Shown: in pieces, positions 35,196-44,522 of the stretch
How positions within the stretch are numbered: position 1 is the stretch's first letter
Layout of the letters: each line of letters begins with the position of its first letter
Source: Succinivibrio dextrinosolvens
GTDB taxonomy: Bacteria > Pseudomonadota > Gammaproteobacteria > Enterobacterales > Succinivibrionaceae
Direction: 5' to 3'
DNA: 64,000 nt
Assembly: GCF_011065405.1 (NCBI RefSeq)
Contig: NZ_CP047056.1
Location: forward strand, 3,370,747 to 3,434,746
Notes under the pieces: model-generated
What the model saw: the letters and a program-made list of their open reading frames with translations, nothing else
Database searches by the model: none
Told to the model about the DNA's origin: nothing
Made by a program: the position numbers and the translations under genes

Positions 35196-37205
35196 CTAAC
35201 GTTTGGAGCGTAAGGTCTTTTTCCTGAAGATCTCCGGTAGAATATTTACTTCCTTCTTCTCTTCCTGTGCAGACATTAGAACCTGAGGGATAACCTTCTT
35301 AGGCTCAGGATTCTGACGGCTGTCATCAGGAGGAAGTCCTACAAGTTTAAGCTCATGGGCCTGAACAGCTGGAGCTTCATGAAGAATTACCTTCAGTTCC
35401 TCAAGCCGTCCTGATGCGTTCTTTTTCAGAACCTGAGGCAGAATATCCTTCTCCTCAAGCTGGGCATTGGCAACCTGCTGCTCAATGGTGGTCTCTGGAA
35501 CCTCTGGAGCAGGTTTTTCAATATGACCCTGATGTCTTGCAATAGCAATGGCTTTATCCTGAGAATCCTTTAAACGCTTTAAGGCAGAGACATCATCAGA
35601 ACCATCTTTCTGTTGCTGCTGTTTCTGGGCAAGAATTGCCTCCTTGCGTTCACGGGCCTTGGCTTTAGCCTCTTCTAAGGCTTTAGCACGAGCTGCGGCA
35701 AGCTCCTCAGGAGACATATTAGCCTCAGCTTCCTTCTGAGCCTTGATTCTGGCAAGAGCAGCCTCTTTCTTAGCCTGTCTCTCCTTTGCTTCAGCCTCAA
35801 GACGCTCCTCTTTGAGCTTCATTCTCTGTTTTGCCACAAGATTGCGTCTTTCAGCATCTCGGATGTGTTTTTCGACTGCCTGTTCATATCTGAACTGTGA
35901 GGTTAAAGGTATAAATGATGGACAGACATAGGCACAGGCACCGCACAAGGTACAATCGGTAATACCGGCCTTAAGACAGGCGGCATGGTTTTTAGCTTTT
36001 GACTGATTGTACATCTGATATGGAACCAGACGGCTAGGGCAGACACGGGCACAGCGACCGCAGCGGATACAGTTCTGAGGCTGTTTTAATAAAGGTATTT
36101 CTGCTGTGGTTGGAGCAAGAATACAGTTGGCACTCTTGGTAATAGGTACATCAATAGTAGGAAGGGTAAAGCCCATCATTGGACCACCAAGAATCACTCT
36201 CTGATGAAACTCAGGAGAGAGGTTGTAGGAGCTTAGTACAAAACGTACTGAAGAGCCAAGACGTACACGAACATTGCCGGTTTTCTTCATACTCTCGCCT
36301 GCAACGGTAACCACACGGGAGATTACTGGCATACCATCTACAACGGCTTCCTTGACAGAGAGAACGGTTCCCACATTGTTAACCACAATACCGCACTCTG
36401 AGGTATGGACTGAGTATGGGATCTCAATACCGGTGATAATCTTGATAAGATTACGTGCGGCTCCTGATGGGTATTTGGTTGGAATAACACGGATTTCGGC
36501 AATACCCTCACAGGCAGTCTTCATGGCGGAGATGGCCTGAGGCTTGTTATCCTCAATGGCAACCACGGTAATCTTTGGATTTAATATCTTTTTAAGAATC
36601 TGTATACCAAGTGCAATATCTGAGGCCTGCTCCTGCATGATTCGATCATCACAGGTAATAACAGGTTCACATTCAGCACCGTTGATGATAAGTACATTAC
36701 ATCCGGTCTGGGAATCATCTAAGGCTGATTTAATCTTAAAGTCAGTCTGGAACTGAGCTCCGCCTAAACCTTCAACTCCATAGTTATGGATTCTGTCTAA
36801 AAGCTCTTTATTGGATTTAAGCTCCCAGTCAGGCATCGGATCAAGATCAACACATTCATCGTTACCGTCAGGTTTGATGGTGATGCAAAGTCCCGTGTAT
36901 CCGCTAGGGTGAGGCAGAACCTCTTTTGAAATGGCATTGATGGTGCCGGAGGTTGAGGCATGTACAGGAACCAGTCTGCCAGAGGCTTTGGTCAGAGGCT
37001 GTCCTTTTTTGACATGATCACCTACATTGACCAGAATCTCTCCTTCCTTGCCAAGATGTCTGTCAATTGGAAGACAGATGATGGATGGCAGACCAAGATC
37101 TTCTATTCTGCTCTCTGAAGTATCCTTCATCTCTTTAGGCTTAATACCGCCAAAGAACTTCCAGATTTTTGCTTTGATAATTTTCTGTAACTGATTAGAG
37201 GACAT
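35196..37205 (-). CDS. rsxC: Electron transport complex subunit RsxC/RnfC
   Basis: This 669-residue peripheral subunit is the entry site for NADH electrons. The N-terminal part has the Rnf barrel-sandwich segment (GKEGEILVNVGDHVKKGQPL) and the NADH/FMN region (GAQFQTDFKI, INGAECEPVITCDDR). Two [4Fe-4S] motifs follow: CIRCGRCARVCP near residue 380 and CTLCGACAYVCP near 420. After them comes a long Lys/Glu/Ala-rich, probably coiled-coil tail (about 450-570) and a basic end (KKTLRSKR). Such an alanine/glutamate tail is known from gammaproteobacterial RsxC. It lies 5 bases after rsxB. Confidence 0.95.
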   Translation of the reverse strand: MSSNQLQKIIKAKIWKFFGGIKPKEMKDTSESRIEDLGLPSIICLPIDRHLGKEGEILVNVGDHVKKGQPLTKASGRLVPVHASTSGTINAISKEVLPHPSGYTGLCITIKPDGNDECVDLDPMPDWELKSNKELLDRIHNYGVEGLGGAQFQTDFKIKSALDDSQTGCNVLIINGAECEPVITCDDRIMQEQASDIALGIQILKKILNPKITVVAIEDNKPQAISAMKTACEGIAEIRVIPTKYPSGAARNLIKIITGIEIPYSVHTSECGIVVNNVGTVLSVKEAVVDGMPVISRVVTVAGESMKKTGNVRVRLGSSVRFVLSSYNLSPEFHQRVILGGPMMGFTLPTIDVPITKSANCILAPTTAEIPLLKQPQNCIRCGRCARVCPSRLVPYQMYNQSKAKNHAACLKAGITDCTLCGACAYVCPSFIPLTSQFRYEQAVEKHIRDAERRNLVAKQRMKLKEERLEAEAKERQAKKEAALARIKAQKEAEANMSPEELAAARAKALEEAKAKARERKEAILAQKQQQQKDGSDDVSALKRLKDSQDKAIAIARHQGHIEKPAPEVPETTIEQQVANAQLEEKDILPQVLKKNASGRLEELKVILHEAPAVQAHELKLVGLPPDDSRQNPEPKKVIPQVLMSAQEEKKEVNILPEIFRKKTLRSKR

Positions 37206-37210
37206 TCTAG

Positions 37211-37774
37211 TTAACTTCCGCTCTTAATCTGGACTGAGTGAATATTCCAGTTGAAATGAGATAAATCATGATCAAGACGAATCTTTTCAATACAGTTCTC
37301 AGGACAGGTATTGATACAGTCATCACAGCCGATACACAGGTCCGGATCAACCATATGGGCATCCTTGAGTACACCTGCAATGGCATCTACTGGACACTTG
37401 CGCTTGCATTTACCGCAGCCGGTGCAGCTGTTCTCATGAATATAGGCAACCATACGAGGAGAGAAAAGCTGTTCCTCGTAATCACCATAGGTAGCGTTGG
37501 TATCACCAACCAGAACACCTAACTGTTTGGCAACCTCGGCACCTGCAGGACGGCAGAGGTTTGGGGCTGCCTTTTTATCAGCCAGGGCCTTGGCATAGGC
37601 ATTACAGCCAGGGAATCCGCACTGTCCGCAGTTGATACCTGGAAGCAGCATTTCAATTCGTTTTTCGGCACTGTCCTCTTTTTTATCTGCAAGGGTAGAA
37701 AGGTATGAAAGAATTAGCCCTAATACCAAAAGTACTGAAGCTAAAATCAGGATAAACTTTAATTCAAGTATCAT
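37211..37774 (-). CDS. rsxB: Electron transport complex subunit RsxB/RnfB
   Basis: This 187-residue iron-sulfur protein has an N-terminal membrane anchor (residues 4-28), a 4Fe-4S domain with Cys49, Cys52, Cys57 and Cys74 (CGQCGFPGCNAYA), and a ferredoxin domain with two clusters (Cys117/120/123/127 and Cys147/150/153/157). It accepts electrons from ferredoxin. Its ATG overlaps the rsxA stop by four bases (ATGA), so translation is coupled. Confidence 0.95.
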   Translation of the reverse strand: MILELKFILILASVLLVLGLILSYLSTLADKKEDSAEKRIEMLLPGINCGQCGFPGCNAYAKALADKKAAPNLCRPAGAEVAKQLGVLVGDTNATYGDYEEQLFSPRMVAYIHENSCTGCGKCKRKCPVDAIAGVLKDAHMVDPDLCIGCDDCINTCPENCIEKIRLDHDLSHFNWNIHSVQIKSGS

Positions 37775-38358
37775 GCTGCACTCCCGGCAAAGCCAGCAAA
37801 GCCCATAAAGGCAAGGGAGAGAAGTCCTGCGGTGATAAGTGCTATTGCGGTGTTCTTAAATGGTTCTGGAACATCGGAGATGGCAAGGCGCTCTCTGATA
37901 GCTGCAAATAAGGTTAACACCAGAGTAAAACCACTGCCGGCACCTAAGGCAAAGGCTGTTGCCTCAGAGAAAGAGAACTGCAGGGAGTTCTGAAGAAGAA
38001 CTAAACCTAAAACCACACAGTTGGTGGTTATAAGTGGCAGGTAGATACCCAGGGCATTATAGAGATCATAGGATATAAAGCGTATGGCAATTTCTACAAG
38101 CTGCACAGTCAGGGCGATAACTACAATGTCCATGATAAGATCAAGGGACTGCAGATTATAAGGTATCAGAACAAAGGTGTTTACTGCGTAACAGCCCATG
38201 GAGGTTACAAGCAGCACAAAGGTGGTGGCAATTCCCATTCCGAAGGCTGCGGAGATTTTATTGGAGACACCTAAAAAAGGGCACAGGCCTAAAAATCTGA
38301 CCAGCACAAAGTTATTAACAATTGCTGCACCGAAAAATAAAAACAATAAATGAGTCAT
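37771..38358 (-). CDS. rsxA: Electron transport complex subunit RsxA/RnfA
   Basis: This 195-residue, six-transmembrane protein opens with THLLFLFFGAAIVNNFVLVRFLGLCPFLGVS, the family's conserved first helix. It also has LPLITTNCVVLG and FALGAGSGFTLVLTLFAAIRERL. It pairs with RsxE in an inverted topology around the membrane iron-sulfur site. It is the first gene of rsxABCDGE. Only 80 bases separate it from the divergent nth, and that gap holds a tandem 14-bp repeat. The ribosome site is weak (TTTTAGATC before the ATG). Confidence 0.95.
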   Translation of the reverse strand: MTHLLFLFFGAAIVNNFVLVRFLGLCPFLGVSNKISAAFGMGIATTFVLLVTSMGCYAVNTFVLIPYNLQSLDLIMDIVVIALTVQLVEIAIRFISYDLYNALGIYLPLITTNCVVLGLVLLQNSLQFSFSEATAFALGAGSGFTLVLTLFAAIRERLAISDVPEPFKNTAIALITAGLLSLAFMGFAGFAGSAA

Positions 38359-38390
38359 GATCTAAAATTAAAGGCAGTACAAATTTGTAA

Positions 38391-38418
38391 TTGCAATATG
38401 ATACTTGCAATATGATAC
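38391..38418. repeat. Perfect tandem 14-bp repeat in the rsxA-nth divergent promoter
   Basis: TTGCAATATGATAC occurs twice back to back (38391-38404, 38405-38418). Each copy contains TATGAT, one mismatch from a -10 hexamer on the nth strand. It may double a promoter element or a regulator site for the divergent genes. Confidence 0.7.
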
Positions 38419-38438
38419 CGCAAAGAGTTTGATATTTC

Positions 38439-39083
38439 ATGAAAAAAACTATTAGTTTGTTATCTGATAATGATAGATGTGAGCTTCTGCAGATATTAAG
38501 TGAGTGTTTCCCTGATCCTAAATCGGAACTCATCTTTAATAATCCCTATGAGCTTTTGTGTGCGGTGATACTCTCAGCACAGGCTACTGATGAATCTGTA
38601 AACAGAGTTACACCAAAGCTTTTCTCTTTAGCTCCTACTCCTTTGAAGATGGTGGAGCTTGGTGTTGAGGGAATATCGTCAATTGTTCGAACAATTGGTT
38701 TGTGGAGAGCAAAGTCGAAGAATATCTATGAGATGTCAAAAATTTTGGTGGAGAAATATGAAAGTGAGGTGCCTTCTTCATATGAGGAGCTGATTTCACT
38801 TCCAGGAGTAGGTTCTAAAACGGCTAAGGTGATGATGAATGTAGCCTTTGGACTTCCTACTATTGCGGTGGATACACATATCTTTAGAGTGTGTAACCGG
38901 ACAGGGCTGTGTCCTGGTAAGAATGCCAAAGAGGTGGAGGATAATATTGTGCCTTTAATTGATGAGAAATTTTTATTAAAAGCACATCACCTGTTGCTTT
39001 TGCATGGGAGATATGTGTGTAAAGCCAGGAGTCCTTTGTGCGAGGAGTGTAGGATTAGGGATTTGTGTCGGAAGAGGATTTGA
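38439..39083 (+). CDS. nth: Endonuclease III, DNA glycosylase/AP lyase
   Basis: This 214-residue enzyme has the helix-hairpin-helix LPGVGSKTAKVMMNVAFG with catalytic Lys127, Asp145 in TIAVDTHIFRVCNR, and the C-terminal [4Fe-4S] cysteines 194, 201, 204 and 210. It removes oxidised pyrimidines and nicks the abasic site. In E. coli nth is the last gene of the rsx operon; here it is divergent from rsxA, so the association is kept but the arrangement has changed. The ribosome site is weak. A hairpin follows at 39147. Confidence 0.96.
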   Translation: MKKTISLLSDNDRCELLQILSECFPDPKSELIFNNPYELLCAVILSAQATDESVNRVTPKLFSLAPTPLKMVELGVEGISSIVRTIGLWRAKSKNIYEMSKILVEKYESEVPSSYEELISLPGVGSKTAKVMMNVAFGLPTIAVDTHIFRVCNRTGLCPGKNAKEVEDNIVPLIDEKFLLKAHHLLLLHGRYVCKARSPLCEECRIRDLCRKRI

Positions 39084-39146
39084 TGTATTGTTACACAAAA
39101 CTCTGAAACGTTTTATATTTTCTGAGTCTTTTCTCTCTATATAAAT

Positions 39147-39167
39147 ATAAACGCCACATTAGGGCGT
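39147..39167. terminator. Probable bidirectional terminator
   Basis: AAACGCC and GGCGTTT form a 7-bp stem with a 7-base loop between the convergent nth and small membrane-protein genes. T-rich sequence follows on both strands. Confidence 0.6.
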
Positions 39168-39184
39168 TTAAAAGTAAAATCTAA

Positions 39185-39274
39185 TTATTTTGAGTCTGGA
39201 GCGATTATATACATTAGACAGCCTACAATCGCTATAACGATTACTAAGATGGTAATTCCTGCTAAAGTAAACAT
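39185..39274 (-). CDS. 29-residue single-pass membrane microprotein
   Basis: The ATG at 39274 follows a strong AAGGAG ribosome site at eight bases and the frame ends in TAA at 39185. The product is MFTLAGITILVIVIAIVGCL followed by MYIIAPDSK, essentially one hydrophobic helix with a short polar tail. It begins one base after the stop of the upstream 63-residue membrane protein, so the two are translationally coupled. No family is recognised. Small single-helix proteins often modulate larger membrane complexes; here that is speculation. The ribosome site is the main reason to believe it is real. Confidence 0.6.
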   Translation of the reverse strand: MFTLAGITILVIVIAIVGCLMYIIAPDSK

Positions 39275-39275
39275 T

Positions 39276-39467
39276 TTAAAGTCTCCTTAATTTTCTGAGG
39301 TATTTCTTTAAAAGAAACGCGCAGTTGACTAAACCAAATACACAGAAAAATGCTGCTATCGATGCCAATATAGAAACTGTTGAACCATCAAAATTAAATA
39401 CTAGAAACACAACAATAGCGGATAGTACACCAACTAAATATTTAAAAGCATTTTCAACATAGCTCAA
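39276..39467 (-). CDS. 63-residue predicted membrane protein
   Basis: The product MSYVENAFKYLVGVLSAIVV... has two hydrophobic helices (about residues 10-25 and 30-52) and a basic tail, LLKKYLRKLRRL, suggesting an N-in, C-in hairpin. The AAGGAG of the following microprotein lies in its last codons. No family is recognised. Its upstream sequence is AT-rich with no clear promoter. Confidence 0.55.
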   Translation of the reverse strand: MSYVENAFKYLVGVLSAIVVFLVFNFDGSTVSILASIAAFFCVFGLVNCAFLLKKYLRKLRRL

Positions 39468-39720
39468 TGTTTTTTAAACATACTCTTTTTCACTCATGAT
39501 TATAGTTTGTTCCCCTTTTTTTATCAATTATACCATTTTTGTAATTTTGTAGAAGGAAAATCCCGGCTTCATGATGATTTATCAAGAAAAAATTATTCTT
39601 GTTGTACTTCCTAGATATAGTCTGTTGAATTAAAAACAAATCAGAATCTCTTTTTGCCTAAAAAAATGTGGGATCTACAAAAATATAAGAAATACATAAC
39701 ATACAGAAAATCCTAAAATT

Positions 39721-39839
39721 CATACATAAAATACATAAAATACATAAAATACATAAAATACATAAAATACATAAAATACATAAAATACATAAAATACATA
39801 AAATACATAAAATACATAAAATACATAAAATACATAAAG
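39721..39839. repeat. 9-bp microsatellite, about 13 copies
   Basis: The unit ATACATAAA (equally AAATACATA) repeats without visible error for about 119 bases. It lies 158 bases before the start of the sulfatase-fold gene and could change promoter spacing by slippage. Read on the minus strand it gives a Cys-Ile-Leu repeat inside an ORF, which I regard as accidental. The rest of the 39468-39996 gap shows no gene. Confidence 0.95.
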
Positions 39840-39996
39840 TTGTTTCTAGATGTCTATATAGATAGACTTCCTTCATTAAGGCTGAAACTTTTGTATTTAA
39901 GCTTTTAAATAATCTAAGACAATATGGAAAATCTTTCATTTTGCTGTATGATACGCAAGGTTTTACGATTATTTAGTTTTCCATGGTCTCCCTGAA

Positions 39997-41541
39997 ATGT
40001 CTTTAACTGCAGATAAGAAAATTTTTAAATATAATAACGATAAGAAATATATAAGTATTATTAAAATCATTATTCTGATTCTAAGTTCTTTCTTTAGTGC
40101 CTGGGTATTTCAGTATATCTGTTTTGGAAGACCTACCTTTATTGTTTCAGCATTCTTTTTCTGTCTGGTATTAAGCCTTTATGATAAATCGAGACTGGGG
40201 CTTAATATTTTTACTCTTTTACTTGCTCTGGTTTATCCTGCAGCTAAGGTCTTTGGAAGTGGAGTGGTACAGACTGCAGCATTAGATGTAGTTCTGACCA
40301 CTAATTTTGAAGAAACTGTTGGTTTTCATGAGGTACTGCCTTCATATCTTTTAATACAGGGCGGGGCAATCTTTGTTGTCTATCTTTTACTGATTATCTT
40401 TAATAAAAGGTTATCTGTAAAGCTGTCAGGAATAAAGAGACTTTATAGTTATCTTGTTACAGCAGTTGCATGTATCTGTGTCTGTATCTATGGATACAAG
40501 GCTTTTGAACCTCGTGTCAGTGAGATGATTGAAGCTTATAGCTTTATTGTAGATGAGCAGGAACCAAAAGAGACTGATTTTAAGATACTCTCTCAAATTT
40601 CAAAGTATGACAATTATGTAGTAATCATAGGTGAATCTATGAGATCTGACTTTATGTCTACCTATGGATTCCCTTTAAAGACCACTCCTTTCATCGATAA
40701 GATGAATAAGCACTATATTTCTAACTTTATATCTCCAGCTCCTAATACCACTATTTCAGTACCAAGATTTTTATCATTAACTGTGGATGGAAAACTGCAG
40801 GATAACAACAATGCTGTAACTATGGCAAAATTAGCTGGTTTTGATACCCACTGGATTTCATCTCAGGGCTATTCTGGAATCTCCTGCTCATCAGCAGGAC
40901 GAGTTGCCAGATATGCAGATCATAAGACCTTTGTTCCGGTACAGAATGATTTTGTGCTGTTACCTATTATTGAAAAGACTTTAAAGGATAATCACAAGAA
41001 GGTTATCTTTGTACATATTGTAGGATCTCATGAGAATCCATGCTCAAAGCTCTTTGGTTATCCTAATAACTACAAGTACAATGTTGGTAAGGTGATGAAC
41101 TGCTATCTTGCAACCTATAACAAGACAGATGAGTTTGTACATAAAGTTGTTGAGATGCTGAAGGCAACCTCAAAGTCCTACTCATTGGTTTATTTTGCAG
41201 ATCATGGTCTAAACTTCGTTGAATCATCTGGTGGGTATAAGATCTTCCGTGATCCTGAGATTAAGCAGAGCTATGAGGTTCCTTTATTTGTAGTTGCGTC
41301 TGATATAAATGACAACCATGAATATGAAGTTACAAGATCAGCTTTTAATATGATTGATTTCTATGCTTCATGGCTTGGAGTAAAGACTAATCTTACACGT
41401 GATGATTATGATATCTTCACAGCTGAAAGTGATGAAAATCCTCTGGTTGCAGATTATGAGAATACCTTGAATCCTTATAATGAGAAAAAGGATGGTATTA
41501 AAGCTTCTGATGTTTTTAAGAAGATGGTTGATGCTAAATAA
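39997..41541 (+). CDS. Membrane-anchored sulfatase-fold transferase, phosphoethanolamine-transferase-like
   Basis: This 514-residue protein has four to five N-terminal membrane segments (residues about 20-175) and a periplasmic alkaline-phosphatase-fold domain. Visible motifs: VVIIGESMRSDFMSTYGF near 210-227, which aligns with the nucleophile region of EptA/CptA/OpgE-type enzymes, TTPFIDKM, HWISSQGYSG, VIFVHIVGSHENPC and YFADHGLNF (metal-binding DHG). Such enzymes move phosphoethanolamine or a similar headgroup from phospholipid to lipid A, core sugars or glucans. The exact acceptor cannot be told. It is probably a single-gene unit, with a 9-bp microsatellite in its upstream region. Confidence 0.82.
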   Translation: MSLTADKKIFKYNNDKKYISIIKIIILILSSFFSAWVFQYICFGRPTFIVSAFFFCLVLSLYDKSRLGLNIFTLLLALVYPAAKVFGSGVVQTAALDVVLTTNFEETVGFHEVLPSYLLIQGGAIFVVYLLLIIFNKRLSVKLSGIKRLYSYLVTAVACICVCIYGYKAFEPRVSEMIEAYSFIVDEQEPKETDFKILSQISKYDNYVVIIGESMRSDFMSTYGFPLKTTPFIDKMNKHYISNFISPAPNTTISVPRFLSLTVDGKLQDNNNAVTMAKLAGFDTHWISSQGYSGISCSSAGRVARYADHKTFVPVQNDFVLLPIIEKTLKDNHKKVIFVHIVGSHENPCSKLFGYPNNYKYNVGKVMNCYLATYNKTDEFVHKVVEMLKATSKSYSLVYFADHGLNFVESSGGYKIFRDPEIKQSYEVPLFVVASDINDNHEYEVTRSAFNMIDFYASWLGVKTNLTRDDYDIFTAESDENPLVADYENTLNPYNEKKDGIKASDVFKKMVDAK

Positions 41542-41766
41542 TGAGGCAGATGTACTCTTAATGTTTCAGAGTTAAGCCGAATAGATTTTTCTGAATTTTA
41601 ATATGGTTAACTGAGAGAAACTTAAGCTGTTTGCTGCGTATGGCTGGTCTGATGAAAGTATTATCCTACACTAGAATTATCTGCTTAAATAAATAGCTGA
41701 TTGATTTTTTAGATAATGAAAAGATCGTGTTGATATTCTAAAATGAGATATATTTTGAAAGCATGA

Positions 41767-41772
41767 TATAAT
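41767..41772 (+). promoter_or_regulatory. Extended -10 promoter element
   Basis: TGATATAAT (TG-N-TATAAT) lies 34 bases before the small gene at 41806. A -35 box is not clear, as is common for extended -10 promoters. Confidence 0.45.
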
Positions 41773-41805
41773 TTCAGTGTAATTGTTTGAAAAGGGGAAT
41801 AATAG

Positions 41806-41982
41806 ATGGGGTTTATGACGTACAAGCCAAGTGAAAACGATACCGTTCTAGTTTTTAAAAATGGAGGCTTTGGCTTCAATCCTCTGAATTCAAACTCAGA
41901 GAAAGAACTTAGAGCAAAGATTATAAAGTGTACACGGTTAAAATTTAATCGTAAAGCAAATAATATTGAAAATAATAAGTAG
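41806..41982 (+). CDS. 58-residue hypothetical protein
   Basis: The ATG follows AAAGGGG at nine bases. The product MGFMTYKPSENDTVLVFKNG... is basic and glycine-rich in the middle, with no membrane segment and a Lys/Asn-rich end. No family is recognised. It lies 26 bases before the membrane-protein gene and has a TATAAT upstream, so the two probably form an operon. Confidence 0.6.
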   Translation: MGFMTYKPSENDTVLVFKNGGFGFNPLNSNSEKELRAKIIKCTRLKFNRKANNIENNK

Positions 41983-42687
41983 TAATTACAGGTCGACATT
42001 ACTTTTTTATGGTTGTTTATATTGTTTTCATTATTTTAACTACAGGCTTTTTCTATAATAACCTTTCCCCATCTAGTAAATTTAGAATGATGAGTTCTTC
42101 AAGTTGGGAAGCCTATTATTATGCTGGCGGTAAAGGTGTTTTACTTTCAGCATATGGTCTAATAATTACTGCTCTTTTATATTATTTTTTTCCTTTTCTA
42201 TTCCGATTTTCTCAGGACGATCATTTAGATTCCTTTATCCCATTTGAGATTGAAGATGTTAATAAAACTATCTTTATTTTGATATGGTCTTGTTTTTCTA
42301 TAGTGAGCGCAGCCTTTTTTGGTAACGATGCAAGAAAGAATGGACAAAAAAATCTGAAAGCACTTGAATCTATGATCGTTTCAGATCCCTTTAAGTATAA
42401 GATTTATCAGGCGGTTAAGAACAACGACTTTCTTCAGGTTACTTTGAAAAATAGAAAAATTTACATCGGACTGATACTTGATTTTAATCTTGAAGATGCT
42501 GATCCTAATAAGAAATATCTTTCATTATGTCCAATGTTTTCCGGATATCGAGATGAACATGATTTGTCTTTGCAGATAACCAACAATTATTCTGATTTTT
42601 ATATGAATGAGCTAAATAATGATAAATCAGTGTATTTATATAAAAATAATGTTGAAGATAAAGCTTGTTCTTTATTTGAAAAATTAA

Positions 42688-44522
42688 CCTAGGATAAATA
42701 TAAAAGTAACACTATAGTCACATTTTATCAATAACTTTGCTTATTGATTGTTCTTTAACAGTAAAATGCCTAGATATTCCTGCTTTATATATATTATAAT
42801 AGCACTATATAGTGTTATGTAATCTTTAAAACAAGGTATTTTGTATGGCATTTATCCGAATTCAGAAATTAAAAAAGGATGAAAGTGGAAAAATTCTGTC
42901 TGGTTCTGCATCCATTATTGATGTGAATTATGATCCAAAAGCAAAATACCATGCGCAGCAAAGAGTTCGAGAAAAGCTTGGTAAGGTTATTGAACTCTAC
43001 AGTAAACGCTGTGGTTTATTTCAATCACCAACTAGAGGTCTTGTTATCTATGATGCTGATACCGATAGATTTTCTTCTCCTCTGACCAGAGAGGCAGCTG
43101 AAGAGCAGTTTAATGACGAAAAGCTCATAGAGCAGATTTTTCCTTCTGCAGATGTACATACTGTATTCGGAGACGGTTATCTAGTTGCTGAGGTATTGAA
43201 GAGTTCTGGATTATGGGATGTAATCTGTACCGCCTTTCCTGAAAAAGTTACACAGGAGAGATTATTCTGTCATCTAATTTACGGAATACTTCGTGATGGT
43301 TCCAGAATAAGCTGTGAAGATTTTATAGCAAAATCTTTTCTTTTCTACTGTGTACAGGACATTCCTTTATCGAGTCTAAAATCTGATACAAGATACTTTT
43401 CGGCTATGGGTGAAGATTCTGCAAGAATGGACTTCTTCAGAGCATACTGCGATTACATGAGAAAACAGAATCCATCTTTTGGCAAGGGCTGCTTTGTTGA
43501 TTCCACTCCGCTTCCAAATAAAATTGATTCTCCTTTTAACGCTCTGTGTTCTCACGGTGTAGCTTCAACCTCTATACAGATGCGACTTGTAATGGTTCTT
43601 GATGAAGAAACACTGCAACCTATTTGGTACGACGTTATCCCTGGTAATATTTTAGATATCAGTACACTAAAACTATCAGCAAAGACGTAGAGGTAAGTCT
43701 GGGTATTACAATCAACGGATATACTCTGGATGCAGGTTATGCATCTAAAGAGCTGATTATGGCTTTTGAACTCCAGAAAGAACAGGAGCCTATTCCAGAA
43801 AAGAAGTATCTTGTAAGGATGCCTTCCAAAGAGGATATCCCTACAGGGAACTTTATCAGGAGTTTAAAGAGCAGTTTAATCAGGCTAAATACAGTTTTGT
43901 CAGAGGAGGACATATATACTTTGGCAGAGCTGTAACCAAGATGATATTTGGTACGCCGGTTCGCTGCTATGTATATGTCGATAAGTACAATGCTTTAAAA
44001 GGTCATACTTCATATATGATGGAGCATCCTGAAGAATATGATGCATTAACAAATCGGGAAAAGAACTGGTACCAGGCTAAATTCGGCTATTTTGTACTCA
44101 TAGCAAATTACCTAAAAACACCATCTCAGATGCTTGATGAATACTTTTGCAGAACCAATATTGAAACCGCTTTTAAGACGGATAAAGAGTACCTGAAGCT
44201 ACTGCCTTTATGTAAATGGAGTGATTTGACTGTAAGAGGAAAAATCCTCAGTGATGTTATAGATTCCATCTTAAGAAGCAAAATTCAGCAGATAAGAAAA
44301 GGCTCAGTATACTCATTGTCAGCAATGATTGGTAAATGTCAGTCACTAATGTGTTTCCGAGACAAAAACTCTGAGCAGGTATATGTTGAGGTGGCAAACA
44401 AGCAGGTTAGGACCTGCTATGAGGAATTGGGAGTAACAGTACCTCAAAAGATCGATCTGAAATCATATATGACCGATCTTTTTGATCAAAATTTATAGTG
44501 TTACTTTTGTGTTTATCTTAGG
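42688..44522 (+). mobile_element. IS1634-like insertion sequence, 1835 bp, decayed
   Basis: The inverted ends match at 26 of 29 positions; the shared inner part is AAAAGTAACACTATA. A 5-bp direct repeat, ATTAA, flanks the element (42683-42687 and 44523-44527), which agrees with the family's usual target duplication. The transposase inside is frameshifted. Confidence 0.85.
42845..44498 (+). pseudogene. IS1634-like transposase, frameshifted
   Basis: The first segment (from MAFIRIQKLKKDESGKIL) is open to 43690 and includes FGDGYLVAEVLKSSGLW and the catalytic-type GCFVDSTPLPN. Near 43675 the frame changes; the next frame reads KDVEVSLGITINGYTLDAGY..., and near 43840 it changes again, continuing as VTKMIFGTPVRCYVYVDKYN to the end (YMTDLFDQNL) at 44498. 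The region DEYFCRTNIETAFKTDKEYL corresponds to the acidic C-terminal part of this transposase family. Two shifts make it inactive unless suppressed. Confidence 0.82.

Noticed and set aside
39721-39839. CRISPR array
   Set aside because: The units are 9 bp with no spacers, so this is a microsatellite.
39658-39939. 93-codon minus-strand ORF with Cys-Ile-Leu repeats
   Set aside because: It is produced by the 9-bp microsatellite; there is no ribosome site and the rest is not protein-like.
41709-41999. 96-codon minus-strand ORF
   Set aside because: It overlaps the plus-strand 58-residue gene, which has a ribosome site and an extended -10; the minus frame has neither.
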